Shown here: piece by piece, positions 16,697 through 26,549 of the stretch
Layout of the letters: every line of letters begins with the position of its first letter
Numbering within the stretch: position 1 is the first letter of the stretch
Source of the DNA: Nocardia bhagyanarayanae
GTDB taxonomy: Bacteria; Actinomycetota; Actinomycetes; Mycobacteriales; Mycobacteriaceae
NCBI RefSeq assembly: GCF_006716565.1
Contig: NZ_VFPG01000001.1
Span: 1,116,001-1,180,000, forward strand
Length of the DNA: 64,000 bases
Reading direction: 5' to 3'
Position numbers and translations under genes: made by a program
Notes under the pieces: model-generated
The model's database searches: none
What the model was told of the DNA's origin: nothing
What the model saw: only the letters and a program-made list of their open reading frames with translations

Positions 16697-17857
16697 TCAG
16701 CTCACCCGGTTGGCCGGCGCCGTGAAGGTGTTGCACTGGTTGGTGCGGTTCTTGTCGACGCCCTCTTCGAACCAGTCGCCGCTGTTCTCCGAGGATCCGT
16801 GGTCGCGCGCGTCGGTCGGGCCGTCACCGCGGCCGCGCGCGTCACGCTTGGCGACGCCGATCTGCGCGGAGGTGAGCGCGCCGCCGTCCTCGGAGGAACC
16901 GAGGTACATGCCGTTGAAGCACTGCGCCTGCAACTCGATTCGCCGCGAGAGCTCCAGTCCGCGCTGGCTGCGCGTGCCCGCGTCCACCCGCTCGCTGTTG
17001 GCCTTGCGCAGGATGCCGGAAACGGCCTGCACGTGGTGGCCGTACTCGTGCGCGAAAACCGACAGGTAGACCACCCAGTTGTCCTTGAACAGGTCGGTCT
17101 GCAACTGGCTGATCGGCATGTAGATGGTCTTGTTCGCCGGGCAGTAGAACGCGGCGAAGTTGGTGGTGGTGCCGGTGCACGGCGTGGAGATGCCCGCGGT
17201 GGAGGCGCTGACGTTCAGCGTCGGCGGCGTGAACGGCAGATTCGCCTTCTGCAACACCGGTTTCCACGCCGCTTCCAGGCAGCCCGCCGCGGTCTCGAAG
17301 AACTTGCGCGCGGTCTCGACCTGCGTGCTCCACGGGGAGTAATCGCAATCGGCCGGGATCAGCGTCGCGTTCGGATCGGTGAGCAGCGGGTTGTTGCCCG
17401 TCTCCGCGGCGCCCTGGGAACCGTCCGGGGTGTAGGTGAAGCTGGGCGAGGGGCCCGAGGCGCGGTCGTCGCGGTCACTGCGAATCGCGGTGCGCACCAA
17501 CGCACCCGCCACCAGGAACACCACAACGAGCAGCAGCGAGACGATCTTGCTTCCGCCGCCCTTGCGCGGCGGCCGCGGCGGACGACCCGGCGGGCCGTAC
17601 GGCATCGGCGGCGGCATCGGCGGGCGATACCCGGGCGGCTGGCCATAGCCGGGCGGCTGGCCGTAGCCGGGCGGAGGCGAATAGCCAGGTGGCGGAGCGT
17701 AACCCGGGCGCTGGCCGTATCCGGGCGGCGGACCGTAAACCGGCGCGGGTGGGTATCCGGGCGGCGGGCCATAACCGGGACGTGGCCCGTAGCCGGGCGG
17801 CGGAACCTGGTGTCCACCAGGTGGAACCGGTCCATATCCGTACGGTGGTTGGGTCAC
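16697..17857 (-). CDS. Membrane-anchored neutral zinc metallopeptidase (YpfJ-like), copy 2
   Basis: A 386-residue paralogue of the next gene with the same architecture: a longer Pro/Gly/Tyr tail (about 120 residues, repeated PPGYG units), one helix (IVSLLLVVVFLVAGALV) and a peptidase domain with FAHEYGHHVQAVSG and LQAQCFNGMYLG-type landmarks (LELSRRIELQAQCF). The frame is open to 17944, but the GTG at 17857 begins the tail (VTQPPYGYG) that matches the paralogue's MTTPPYGYG, so I chose it. It is first of the pair and divergent from the DUF2207 gene with a 77-bp gap. The tandem arrangement suggests local duplication. Confidence 0.87.
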   Translation of the reverse strand: MTQPPYGYGPVPPGGHQVPPPGYGPRPGYGPPPGYPPAPVYGPPPGYGQRPGYAPPPGYSPPPGYGQPPGYGQPPGYRPPMPPPMPYGPPGRPPRPPRKGGGSKIVSLLLVVVFLVAGALVRTAIRSDRDDRASGPSPSFTYTPDGSQGAAETGNNPLLTDPNATLIPADCDYSPWSTQVETARKFFETAAGCLEAAWKPVLQKANLPFTPPTLNVSASTAGISTPCTGTTTNFAAFYCPANKTIYMPISQLQTDLFKDNWVVYLSVFAHEYGHHVQAVSGILRKANSERVDAGTRSQRGLELSRRIELQAQCFNGMYLGSSEDGGALTSAQIGVAKRDARGRGDGPTDARDHGSSENSGDWFEEGVDKNRTNQCNTFTAPANRVS

Positions 17858-17934
17858 TCCCCCGTACCCCCTCGCCTCAGATGATCGTCGACAGCCGCTG
17901 ACGAAGAATAGCAACCTGTCTAGAGTAGGCACCC

Positions 17935-19560
17935 ATGCTGACATTTCGGGGGGCCGCCGCGAGCGCGCTGATTCTCGCCTTCGCGGGATTGGCGGCGACC
18001 GCGCCGGGTGCCCAGAGCGAACCGACGCCCGAGGGCGTGACCATCGTCGCGGATCTGAAACTCAGCCGCGAGGGCGTGCTCGAAGTCGACGAGACGGTGA
18101 CCGTGCCGCCCGGCGAATCGTTCAAGATGTCTCTGCCACTGCGCCTTCAGTTGAAGGACGACGTGGAACGGCGGTTCGAGGTCACCGGCATCGACGCGCA
18201 GGGCGCGGGCACCGCGACGGTCGCCAACGATCAGTTCACCATCGACGCCAAGCCCGGCGAGTCCAGCTACAAGTACTCGATCCACAACACCGTCAGCGAT
18301 GCGCCCGGCACCCAGGTGTTCCACTGGCTCGGCGTGATGAACACCGACATCGCGTCCATCAGCGCCTCGGTGATCAGCCCGAGCTACGAAATGGCCATCG
18401 TGGACTGCAAACTCGGGCCGCCGGGCAACACCAGGCCGTGCGCCGACGTGCGCATCGAGGCCGACGGCGTGCTCTGGCTGGAGCAGACCGACCTGCACAA
18501 GGGCGACGCCATCGACCTGACCTTGCAACTGCCGCCGGGCACCGTACCCGCGAACGCGGACATCGAGGACGAGAGCGCGCCCGGCCCGTTCTCGGTGACC
18601 GGCCCGGTGCTGGCCGCCTTCGGCGTGCTGCTGCTGGCGCTGGCCGGTCTGGCCGCCTTCGTGCTGCGCGCCCGTCGCGAGAACGCCGCGGCGGGAAGCG
18701 GTTCCGAAACCGTCGAACCGCTGCTGCGCGACGGCAACCAGGTGCAGTTCACCTCACCCGAGGGCATCCTGCCCGGTGAGGCGGGCGTGCTGCTCGACGA
18801 GCACGCCGATCCCATCGATATCGCCGCCACCGTGGTGGATCTCGCGGTGCGGCGCTACATCTGGATCACGCCGATCGGCGAGAACGACTGGCGCATCACC
18901 CGGGTGAACGCCGCCGACGACCAGCTGCGCGACTACGAGAAGGCGGTGTACGCGGCGCTGCTGCCGGAGGGCGCCGACGCGGTCACCGTCGCCGAATTGC
19001 GCGCGCCGGGACGGGTGCAGGCCGAACCGATCCGCAAGGCCATGATCGACGACGCGGTGCGCCGCGGCGCGTTCGCCGACCGGTCCCGCATTGGGCTTCC
19101 GGTCTGGGTGGGCGGCGCGTTGATCGTCGCGGGCATCGCCGCGACGGTGGGGTTGGCAGTCACCTCGGGCTCCGCGCTGGTCGGCGTCGCGATTCTGCTC
19201 GCGGGCGTGGCGACCGTGCTGATGCCGAAGTACCTACCGGTGCGCACCCAGGACGGTCGCAGGTTGGCCGGCCAGGTGCGCGCACTGCAACGCGGTCTGG
19301 ATGCCACCCGGCGCGAACAGATTCCGCCGACCGACCAGGAGACGGTGTTCTCCCGCGCACTGCCCTTCACCGTGGTCGGCGGCCGCGCCGACAACTGGAT
19401 TCGAGCGTTCCGCGATCTGAACCCGGCCGCCGACGCCCAACCCGGGCTCTACTGGTTCGGCAGCTTCGAACGCGACCAGAACCTGCACCGGTTCGCCGCC
19501 CACTTCCCGTTCTTCATCACGGCGCTCGAGGGTCTGTTCACCGGGTCGCCGGCCCGCTGA
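17935..19560 (+). CDS. DUF2207-type membrane protein
   Basis: A 541-residue envelope protein. A signal peptide (ALILAFAGLAATAPGA) is followed by an extracellular beta-rich domain (about 30-215) that opens with an EGVTIVADLKLSREGVLEVDETV strand set typical of DUF2207. A membrane helix (about 222-245, VLAAFGVLLLALAGLAAFVL) leads to a cytoplasmic region with a winged-helix-like segment (VVDLAVRRYIWITPI). Two further helices (about 388-425, VGGALIVAGIAATVGLAV and VGVAILLAGVATVLMP) and a soluble C-terminus follow. The function of the family is not established. It is divergent from the metallopeptidase pair and ends before a strong terminator. Confidence 0.85.
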   Translation: MLTFRGAAASALILAFAGLAATAPGAQSEPTPEGVTIVADLKLSREGVLEVDETVTVPPGESFKMSLPLRLQLKDDVERRFEVTGIDAQGAGTATVANDQFTIDAKPGESSYKYSIHNTVSDAPGTQVFHWLGVMNTDIASISASVISPSYEMAIVDCKLGPPGNTRPCADVRIEADGVLWLEQTDLHKGDAIDLTLQLPPGTVPANADIEDESAPGPFSVTGPVLAAFGVLLLALAGLAAFVLRARRENAAAGSGSETVEPLLRDGNQVQFTSPEGILPGEAGVLLDEHADPIDIAATVVDLAVRRYIWITPIGENDWRITRVNAADDQLRDYEKAVYAALLPEGADAVTVAELRAPGRVQAEPIRKAMIDDAVRRGAFADRSRIGLPVWVGGALIVAGIAATVGLAVTSGSALVGVAILLAGVATVLMPKYLPVRTQDGRRLAGQVRALQRGLDATRREQIPPTDQETVFSRALPFTVVGGRADNWIRAFRDLNPAADAQPGLYWFGSFERDQNLHRFAAHFPFFITALEGLFTGSPAR

Positions 19561-19570
19561 CGGACGCATG

Positions 19571-19608
19571 CCGAAGGCCGGGTTCTCCGAAGAGGACCCG
19601 GCCTTCGG
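19571..19608 (+). terminator. Terminator of the DUF2207 gene
   Basis: CCGAAGGCCGGGT and ACCCGGCCTTCGG form a 13-bp perfect stem 10 bp after the stop codon. Confidence 0.8.
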
Positions 19609-19639
19609 CGTTCCGCGCATTGCCACCCGGCGAGCGAGG

Positions 19640-19765
19640 TCCGCCGCCAGTCGGTGGAGCGCGATCCGGCGTCGGTCGGCGAACGCCGCCCGCCGCCAGT
19701 CGGCGAATGCCGCGCAGCAGCCGGCGAACGCAGTCGGGTCAGTCGGCGAACGCGGTCCGCCGCAT
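19640..19765. repeat. Degenerate direct repeats around the ROK stop codon
   Basis: The motif GTCGGCGAA(C/T)GC recurs near 19675, 19699 and 19742, with a variant near 19721. CCGCCGCCAGTCGG occurs at 19641 and 19690. The last copies overlap the 3' end of the ROK coding sequence, which stops at 19739. Confidence 0.55.
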
Positions 19766-21007
19766 GGCGGCGAGCGGATCGGCGTAGAGCGTGCTGAGCG
19801 AGGTCACCACGGCGGCGAATTCCTGGACCTTTCCGCCGAATCCGCTGATGCGGATGTCGGTGGGCGGCAGGGTGGAACTCCGCCGGAACGACTCGGCGAC
19901 GTGCGCGATGCCGGGGCGGTAGCCGGTGAACGCCTGTCCGCCCAGGATGACGCGATCCGGGTTGAGCATGTCCCGCACGAGCGCGACGGTGCTGCCGAGC
20001 ATGGCGGCCCGCTCCGCGAGCAGCTCGCGCGCCGGGACGGAACCGCCCGCGGCCGCGCGGTACAGATCCGCGATGGTCGAGCCCGCGGTTCCGTTGTACG
20101 CCGGGATGATTCCGCGCCCGACCGCCCGCGCGTGCAGCGCGCGGTCACCGACGGTGACCTCCAAGCAGCCGCGCCTTCCGCAGGTGCATTCGACGTCCGA
20201 GCCGGTGGGCAGGTGCGCGATCGAACCTGGGCCGTTGCTCGGTGTGTGCACGCGGCCGTCCAGAGTGACCGCGATACCCGCGGTTTCGCGCACGTAGAAG
20301 AACAGGCTGCTGCCGCGCTGCTGTCCCTCGCGCGGTTCCGGGGTCGGCAGCAGCAGTTCCGAACCCGCCATCGCCTCGACGTGCGGCGCCACCGAGACCG
20401 GCAGCTCGAGCACGTCGCCGAGCACCGCGCCGACCTGGGCGCCCTTCCATTCCAGTTTGGGATGGTCGACCACGCCGGTCAGCGGGTCGACGCGGCCACC
20501 GATGGCGACGCCCGCCCACAGCGGTTTTCGCCGATGCCAGCGCTGCAGAAAGGCTTTCGCGCTGCGCGCGACGGTCGTGGTCGCGAATTCCTGGCCGGTC
20601 TGCGGGGTGGCGATCGCGAGACCGCCGAGGATCCGGCCGCGCAGGTCGGCGGCGACGATCTTGGTCACGGCGGCGCCGATATGGATGCCGAGGGTGAGAT
20701 AGGTGTCGTGGTCGACCTCGAACGGCACCCGGGGACGGCCGACCGCACCCGACGTGGTCAGGTCCGGGCGCTCACGCAGCAGTCCGGCGTTCAGCAGCGC
20801 CGACACCTGCCGGTTGACCGTCGCGATACTCGAACCCGTTGCGCGCGCGGCATTGTCGCGCGAGATGGGGCCGCCGGTCGCGGCGCGCAGCACGGCGGCC
20901 GCCGGATTGTCGGAGATACGGAGTTCCGGAGCGACGACGGGGCGCTGGACACGGACACGACCGGTGGCGACCCGCGAAGCGGATCGTTCCAGGGTGGGGA
21001 TCGACAT
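19739..21007 (-). CDS. ROK-family transcriptional regulator / sugar-kinase-like protein
   Basis: A 422-residue ROK repressor. An N-terminal winged helix-turn-helix (about 45-105, ISRDNAARATGSSIATVNRQVSALLNAGLL) is joined to a kinase-fold effector domain. The domain has an ATP-site-like strand (LGIHIGAAVTKIVAADL), a DPLTG loop, a conserved zinc-type cluster (CTCGRRGCLEV), and a C-terminal PDRVILGGQAF loop. The sugar-kinase catalytic Asp region is not of the usual GxGxD form, so it is probably a sugar-sensing repressor rather than an enzyme. Upstream lie a 7-bp hairpin (21028-21046 region) and a small open frame at 21095-21202. The effector is unknown. Confidence 0.88.
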   Translation of the reverse strand: MSIPTLERSASRVATGRVRVQRPVVAPELRISDNPAAAVLRAATGGPISRDNAARATGSSIATVNRQVSALLNAGLLRERPDLTTSGAVGRPRVPFEVDHDTYLTLGIHIGAAVTKIVAADLRGRILGGLAIATPQTGQEFATTTVARSAKAFLQRWHRRKPLWAGVAIGGRVDPLTGVVDHPKLEWKGAQVGAVLGDVLELPVSVAPHVEAMAGSELLLPTPEPREGQQRGSSLFFYVRETAGIAVTLDGRVHTPSNGPGSIAHLPTGSDVECTCGRRGCLEVTVGDRALHARAVGRGIIPAYNGTAGSTIADLYRAAAGGSVPARELLAERAAMLGSTVALVRDMLNPDRVILGGQAFTGYRPGIAHVAESFRRSSTLPPTDIRISGFGGKVQEFAAVVTSLSTLYADPLAAMRRTAFAD

Positions 21008-21094
21008 ATTGAAAGTCCTTGCTGAAGTCCCGTCTGAGAACGGGACGTGCCTACACGAGCGGCGACGAGGCAGCGCGCGCGCCGAAAAGGCGGC

Positions 21095-21202
21095 TCAGCT
21101 GCGACGACAGGAGCGACACAGCTCCCGCGTCAGCGGCAGCCGCAGGCCGAGCGCGGCGGTCACGTAGGTGACCCGCAAGGCGGAGGGGCTGCTGTTGGAC
21201 AT
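21095..21202 (-). CDS. Possible 35-residue leader peptide ahead of the ROK gene
   Basis: A short frame on the minus strand reads MSNSSPSALR, continues through VTYVTAALGLRLPLTREL, and ends CRSCRRS before TGA. The C-x-x-C-R-R ending and a downstream hairpin (GTCCCGT/ACGGGAC, about 21027-21046) just before the ROK start recall the cysteine-containing leader peptides that control downstream genes in actinobacteria. There is no clear ribosome site; a run of seven T bases ends directly before the start, so leaderless translation is possible. It could equally be chance. Confidence 0.35.
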   Translation of the reverse strand: MSNSSPSALRVTYVTAALGLRLPLTRELCRSCRRS

Positions 21203-21303
21203 GCAAAAAAAGGTAACACCGAATTCACCGGCGCACCAAGCTTCCGGGATTTTCGGTGGTCGAGGACACAGCGTTTCGCCTGGTCAGAGGCGGGCACGCC
21301 GAA

Positions 21304-21335
21304 GCCCCGCCCACGCGAAAGGCGTTGGGCGGGGC
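21304..21335 (-). terminator. Terminator downstream of the secreted-protein gene
   Basis: GCCCCGCCCA and TGGGCGGGGC-type arms pair around a 12-base loop, 24 bp past the stop at 21359 in the minus direction. A GGTTTT tract on the plus side may make it bidirectional. Confidence 0.7.
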
Positions 21336-21358
21336 GGTTTTCCAGGTGTGCGAACGGA

Positions 21359-22075
21359 CTACTTCGCGGGAGCCGGCGGGTTGAACGGCGCGTTGACCGT
21401 CGAGAAGTACTGGATGAGCGCCCCGATGGCGACCGGCGCCGTCACGAAGATCTGGCCCGCGATGGTGCCGAGCGCGCCGACCGCGGCCGCACCGGCGACG
21501 CAGCCGACGGCCGCGGCGGGCAGGAAGGGGCCGAACAGTCCGACGATGGTGCCGCCGACCGCGGCGCCGCCGAGGATGCCGCCGACCACGCAGCCGACCG
21601 CGGCCCCGCCGAGACCGCCGACCAGCGTGCCGATCGTGGCGCCCATGCTGATGGTGCTGGTCAGCCGGGTCCAGGCCGCGACCTCACGGTCGTACTCGGA
21701 CTTCCACGGCGCCTTGTCCTCGAACGGCAGCGCGACCGGCTTGTAGGTCGCGTGGTCGAGATCGAGCTGCGGCGTGAGCGTCGCGGTGCGATCCGAGATC
21801 TGCGCCGCGATCGGGAACTCGAACTCGTCGAGCCGGAACTTCAGCGGCGTGCCCGCGACCACGGTGCCGTCGGCGGCCTTGATCTTCAGCGCGCCGTCCT
21901 CGGCGACGATCGAGCCTGCGTCGGTGCTGATGATCGCCGCGGTCTCGGTCTGCGTGGCGGTGTAGTTGATGACGTCCCCGGCGGGGGTCTCCGGACCGGC
22001 CACCGCGGTTCCCGCGGTGACACCGGTCGCCATGGTCACGAGTGCCGCGACCACGGCGAGCTTCCTGATCTTCAT
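21359..22075 (-). CDS. Hypothetical secreted protein with a Gly/Ala-rich hydrophobic C-terminus
   Basis: A 238-residue protein with a clear signal peptide (MKIRKLAVVAALVTMATGVTAGTAVAG, cleaved near residue 27). Residues about 28-130 are soluble and beta-rich, with strands such as AIISTDAGSIVAEDGALKI and GTPLKFRLDEFEFPIAAQI. Residues about 145-215 are hydrophobic and glycine-rich, with glycine-zipper-like GGLGGAAVGCVVGGILGGAAVGG and two cysteines, and could insert in or span a membrane. I recognise this plan from nocardial and mycobacterial secreted proteins without assigned function. It is monocistronic, bounded by its own terminator. Confidence 0.72.
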   Translation of the reverse strand: MKIRKLAVVAALVTMATGVTAGTAVAGPETPAGDVINYTATQTETAAIISTDAGSIVAEDGALKIKAADGTVVAGTPLKFRLDEFEFPIAAQISDRTATLTPQLDLDHATYKPVALPFEDKAPWKSEYDREVAAWTRLTSTISMGATIGTLVGGLGGAAVGCVVGGILGGAAVGGTIVGLFGPFLPAAAVGCVAGAAAVGALGTIAGQIFVTAPVAIGALIQYFSTVNAPFNPPAPAK

Positions 22076-22193
22076 ATGTACTGCTATCCCTCATCCGATG
22101 GAGCGTGTTCGAGGGGAAAGCATCGAGCACCGGCGCGTCCGGGACGAGGGAAAAAAGCAGCGAGATTCGAATGGGCAATCGCCGAGCGAAGCA

Positions 22194-22778
22194 CTATTTC
22201 GCCGCGGTCGCCTTCGCTTCGGCCTTGATCCGCTTCTTGAACGCACGCACCTCTAGCAGGGACTGGGCGTCGGTGATATCGGCCGCCGAACGTCGCGAAT
22301 CCTTCTCCGAATAGGCTCCCGCGGCCTTTTCCCAGCCCTTCGGGCGCACTCCGAGTTGCTTGCCGAGGAGGGCAAGGAAAATGCGTGCTTTCTGGTCGCC
22401 GTAACCGGGCAGCGCCTTCAGCCTGCGCAGCACTTCTTTGCCGTCCGGATCACCGTTCGTCCAAATCGCGGCGGTGTCGCCGTCGTAGTGCTCGACGACG
22501 TAGCGCGCCAGTTCCTGGGTGCGACGCGCCATGGAGCGTCCGTATCGGTGGATGGCGGGCGGCGTCGCGGCGAGTTCCTCGAACGCCTCCGGATCGGCCT
22601 CGGCGATCTTGTGGATGTCGAACCCGTCCATCCGGTCGGCGATCTTCTTCGGACCGCGGAAGGCGTGTTCGAGTGGGAACTGCTGATCGAGGAGCATGCC
22701 CGTCAGGAGAGCGAACGGGTCTTCCGACAGGAGCTTGTCGGCCTCCGGTTCCTGCGCGAGACACAGTGTGACGGTCAC
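22194..22778 (-). CDS. HhH-GPD-type base-excision DNA repair protein
   Basis: A 194-residue protein related to the endonuclease III/AlkA superfamily. The helix-hairpin-helix is in ALPGYGDQKARIFLALLG (about 130-148), the usual LPGxG-type hairpin. The N-terminal helix LLTGMLLDQQFPLEHAFRGP has the QQ-type motif of the glycosylase fold. It is shorter than AlkA or Nth and has no iron-sulphur cysteines. The catalytic aspartate is not obvious; the candidate is in the acidic C-terminal stretch SRRSAADITDAQSLL. The ATG gives a conventional start. It sits divergent from a methyltransferase gene. Confidence 0.78.
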   Translation of the reverse strand: MTVTLCLAQEPEADKLLSEDPFALLTGMLLDQQFPLEHAFRGPKKIADRMDGFDIHKIAEADPEAFEELAATPPAIHRYGRSMARRTQELARYVVEHYDGDTAAIWTNGDPDGKEVLRRLKALPGYGDQKARIFLALLGKQLGVRPKGWEKAAGAYSEKDSRRSAADITDAQSLLEVRAFKKRIKAEAKATAAK

Positions 22779-22874
22779 CGTCGTTCCTTTCGGCTTGTCG
22801 GCGCGTTCCGTCCGACGATCATCTCACCCGCGTCCAGCTGTGCGGTACGCCACAGCCGCGCGTAGGCTCTGGCC

Positions 22875-23723
22875 ATGCCTCAGACGACGGCAATACCTAG
22901 GGACGGACACGCGCCCATGGACACCTATTCATTGCGCCCGGATCGCTTCGACAGCGCGGGCCAGGATCAATTGGTCGACGTGCGCGACCTGCAGGCCACA
23001 CTGCCCGGCATCCGGCGGCTACGCACCTGGGCGCACGACGCGCTCGCGTTGCAGCCCGGTGAACACGCCGTCGACGTCGGCTCCGGCACCGGCTCGGAGG
23101 TCATCGCCTTCGCCGACGCCGTCGGACCGACCGGCGAGGCGGTCGGGGTCGAGCCCGATCCGCACCTGCTCGCCTCCGCCGAGCGCCGCGCGTCCCAGCT
23201 TGGCTCGCGCGCGAAATTCCACTCCGGCGACGCCTACGGCATTCCCTTCGGCGCGGACACTTTCGACGCGGTGCTGTGCGAGCGCGTCTTCCAGCACCTG
23301 ACCGCCCCGGCTCGCGCGGCGAACGAGATCGCCAGGGTGCTGCGCCCGGGTGGACGCGCGGTGGTGGTCGACGTCGACTGGGACACCGCGATCGTGCACC
23401 CCGGCGACCGGCAGGTGGTTCGGCAGGTGCTGGACACGCTGGTCTCGGCGACCACGAACCCGCTCTCCGGCCGCAGGCTGCCCGGCCTGCTGACCCAGGC
23501 AGGCCTGGTCATCGACGATATCGGCTCGCACGCGCTGGTACAGGACCGCAGCGTGGGTCCCGGCTCGCTGGTCACCCGTATCTCAGCCATGGCGGTGGCG
23601 CGGGGCTCCATCACCGAGGCCCAGCGCGACCAGCTGCTCGACGATCTCGAGCGCGGCGCGGACAGCGGCGACATCCATCTGTCGGTGACGATGTTCGCGG
23701 TGCTGGCGCACAAGCCGCACTGA
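22875..23723 (+). CDS. Class I SAM-dependent methyltransferase
   Basis: A 282-residue methyltransferase of the Methyltransf_11/25 kind. Motif I is VDVGSGTGSEVIAFA (about residues 62-76), with the acidic end of strand 2 in VGVEPDPHLL, motif II-like FDAVLCERVFQHL and post-motif LRPGGRAVVVDVDWD. This resembles ubiquinone/menaquinone-type or small-molecule C/O-methyltransferases; the substrate is not predictable. No clear ribosome site precedes the first ATG, and the in-frame ATG at 22917 (MDTYSLRPDRF) is a reasonable alternative. An SRPBCC gene follows after 10 bp, so they are likely co-transcribed. Confidence 0.85.
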   Translation: MPQTTAIPRDGHAPMDTYSLRPDRFDSAGQDQLVDVRDLQATLPGIRRLRTWAHDALALQPGEHAVDVGSGTGSEVIAFADAVGPTGEAVGVEPDPHLLASAERRASQLGSRAKFHSGDAYGIPFGADTFDAVLCERVFQHLTAPARAANEIARVLRPGGRAVVVDVDWDTAIVHPGDRQVVRQVLDTLVSATTNPLSGRRLPGLLTQAGLVIDDIGSHALVQDRSVGPGSLVTRISAMAVARGSITEAQRDQLLDDLERGADSGDIHLSVTMFAVLAHKPH

Positions 23724-23733
23724 GGCGCACGCG

Positions 23734-24171
23734 ATGGCTGTCGACGTGCTCACCGACATCGTCATCGAACGGCCGCCCGAGGTCGTGTCCGCGTACGCGG
23801 GCGACCCAGCCAACGCGCCCGAGTGGTACGCCAACATCCGCAGCGTCGAGTGGCGGACCGCGCCGCCGCTGCGGGTGGGCTCTCGCATGGAGTTCGTCGC
23901 GCACTTCCTCGGCAAGCGGCTGGTCTACACCTACGAGATCGTCGAATACGAGCCCGGTTCGCGGCTGGTGATGAGCACCGCGCAGGGGCCGTTTCCCATG
24001 GAGACCACCTACACCTGGGAGGCGGCCGGTACCGGCACCCGCATGACGCTGCGCAACCGCGGCGAACCCGCGGGCTTCGGCAAAGTGGTCGCGCCGGTGA
24101 TGGAGGCGGCGATGCGTCGGGCGAATCGCGCGGATCTGGCGCGATTGAAAGCGCTGTTGGAATCGCGGTAG
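23734..24171 (+). CDS. SRPBCC-family (START/Bet v1-like) protein
   Basis: A 145-residue polyketide-cyclase/dehydrase-like protein. It opens with the standard strand and helix (VDVLTDIVIERPPEVVSAYAGDP), continues with the WRTAPPLRVGSRMEFVAHFLGKR strand pair, and ends in a long helix that closes the ligand cavity (VMEAAMRRANRADLARLKALLE). Such domains bind hydrophobic ligands; the ligand is unknown. It follows the methyltransferase by 10 bp and precedes a strong bidirectional terminator. Confidence 0.82.
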   Translation: MAVDVLTDIVIERPPEVVSAYAGDPANAPEWYANIRSVEWRTAPPLRVGSRMEFVAHFLGKRLVYTYEIVEYEPGSRLVMSTAQGPFPMETTYTWEAAGTGTRMTLRNRGEPAGFGKVVAPVMEAAMRRANRADLARLKALLESR

Positions 24172-24197
24172 GTGCGGCCGCAGCACTAGTAGAACGA

Positions 24198-24236
24198 AAC
24201 GACGGCCCTCCGCACACGGTGCGGAGGGCCGTCGTT
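24198..24236. terminator. Bidirectional terminator between convergent genes
   Basis: AACGACGGCCCTCCGCAC and GTGCGGAGGGCCGTCGTT form an 18-bp perfect stem with a 3-base loop between the SRPBCC gene and the aminotransferase. Confidence 0.9.
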
Positions 24237-24250
24237 CGTTCTGGTCGACC

Positions 24251-25686
<1,436 letters not shown>

Positions 25687-25826
25687 TTACCCGTGTGTTG
25701 CTCGGAATTGGGGCGATACCTCCGCCTGCGCAACGGGCATCCGCGGTTCGACGACGGCCGCACCCGCTCTGCGATCTCCCGGAACTGAGGGCGAGTGCCC
25801 GATCTTCGGCATCGGCCGGAAATATA

Positions 25827-25916
25827 GGGGACCCCGCGCACCCGGCAGAGCCCGTTGACCCTTGCTGCCTTCCGGCCCTGGGGGAGTTCACAGGATGCGC
25901 GCCGCGCGGGATCCGT
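25827..25916 (-). ncRNA. ffs: Signal recognition particle RNA, bacterial small (4.5S) type
   Basis: On the minus strand the apical core reads CAGGGCCGGAAGGCAGCAAG, the diagnostic Ffh-binding hairpin with its GGAA tetraloop. The ends pair as one long hairpin: GGATCCCGCGC at the 5' side with GCGCGGGGTCC at the 3' side. The length is about 90 nt, as in other actinobacteria. A TACACT element at 25922-25927 (minus strand) is a good -10 box about 8 bases before the 5' end. The exact ends are estimated from the pairing. Confidence 0.92.
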
Positions 25917-26051
25917 CGGCCAGTGTAGCGGGTCCGCGCCGCCCCGTCCGCACGGGGCCGGGCCACGTCCACCACCCTCGCCGACCCCTTCCGCCGGAAC
26001 CCGCTTCGACCAGCGCGAAGCCGCCTTCCCCGTCCAGATGCCGAGCCCAAT

Positions 26052-26082
26052 TTGGTGTCCGACCGGGGGCAACCGGTATGCT
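26052..26082 (+). promoter_or_regulatory. Promoter of tRNA-Ser(GGA)
   Basis: TTGGTG at 26052-26057 and TATGCT at 26077-26082 make a sigma-70-like pair with a 19-bp spacer, ending 7 bp before the tRNA. Confidence 0.5.
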
Positions 26083-26089
26083 GCTCCAC

Positions 26090-26177
26090 GGAGGATTCGC
26101 CTAGTGGCCTATGGCGCTCGCCTGGAACGCGGGTTGGGTTAACGCCCTCAGGGGTTCAAATCCCCTATCCTCCGCCA
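26090..26177 (+). tRNA. tRNA-Ser(GGA)
   Basis: Acceptor GGAGGAT pairs with ATCCTCC. The anticodon arm CTCGC-CTGGAAC-GCGGG places GGA at positions 34-36. The long variable arm (GGGTTGGGTTAACGCCC) is class II, as in serine tRNAs. The T arm is AGGGGTTCAAATCCCCT, and CCA is encoded. It is divergent from the SRP RNA and followed by a strong terminator. Confidence 0.96.
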
Positions 26178-26180
26178 CAA

Positions 26181-26223
26181 CGGCCCAGGTCGGACACGGT
26201 TTCCCGTTTCCCGACCTGGGCCG
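26181..26223 (+). terminator. Terminator of tRNA-Ser(GGA)
   Basis: CGGCCCAGGTCGG and CCGACCTGGGCCG form a perfect 13-bp stem followed by TTTCG. The remaining bases to 26549 show no gene. Confidence 0.85.
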
Positions 26224-26549
26224 TTTCGCATCTCCCGCCCGGCGAACACTCCATCCGCGGCCCGGCAGCCCCCGAAGCGCGGAACAACGGCGACCACCGC
26301 CGCCGGCACCGCCGGGCACGGCGGCCTCGATCCCGCCGTCGCCAGAAGTCGCTCACCAACGAGCCAGTCGAATGACCTCGCCGATGCGCCGACCCCCGCG
26401 GGAGGCGACGGAGAACGGCGAGCCATCGAGCGGCGCGAGCCTGGTGGCGAGTGGAAGTACGGGCCTAGGCTGAGGGCGTCGGGGATGTCACTACTCGACC
26501 GATCGGCGAGTCGTCGGGCCGCCTGCCGGGCTTGCCGGAAGAGGCAGAT

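Noticed and set aside
26224..26549. Gene between tRNA-Ser(GGA) and the small secreted protein
   Set aside because: The only long frames here are Arg/Pro-rich mirror frames with no ribosome site; I treat the stretch as non-coding.
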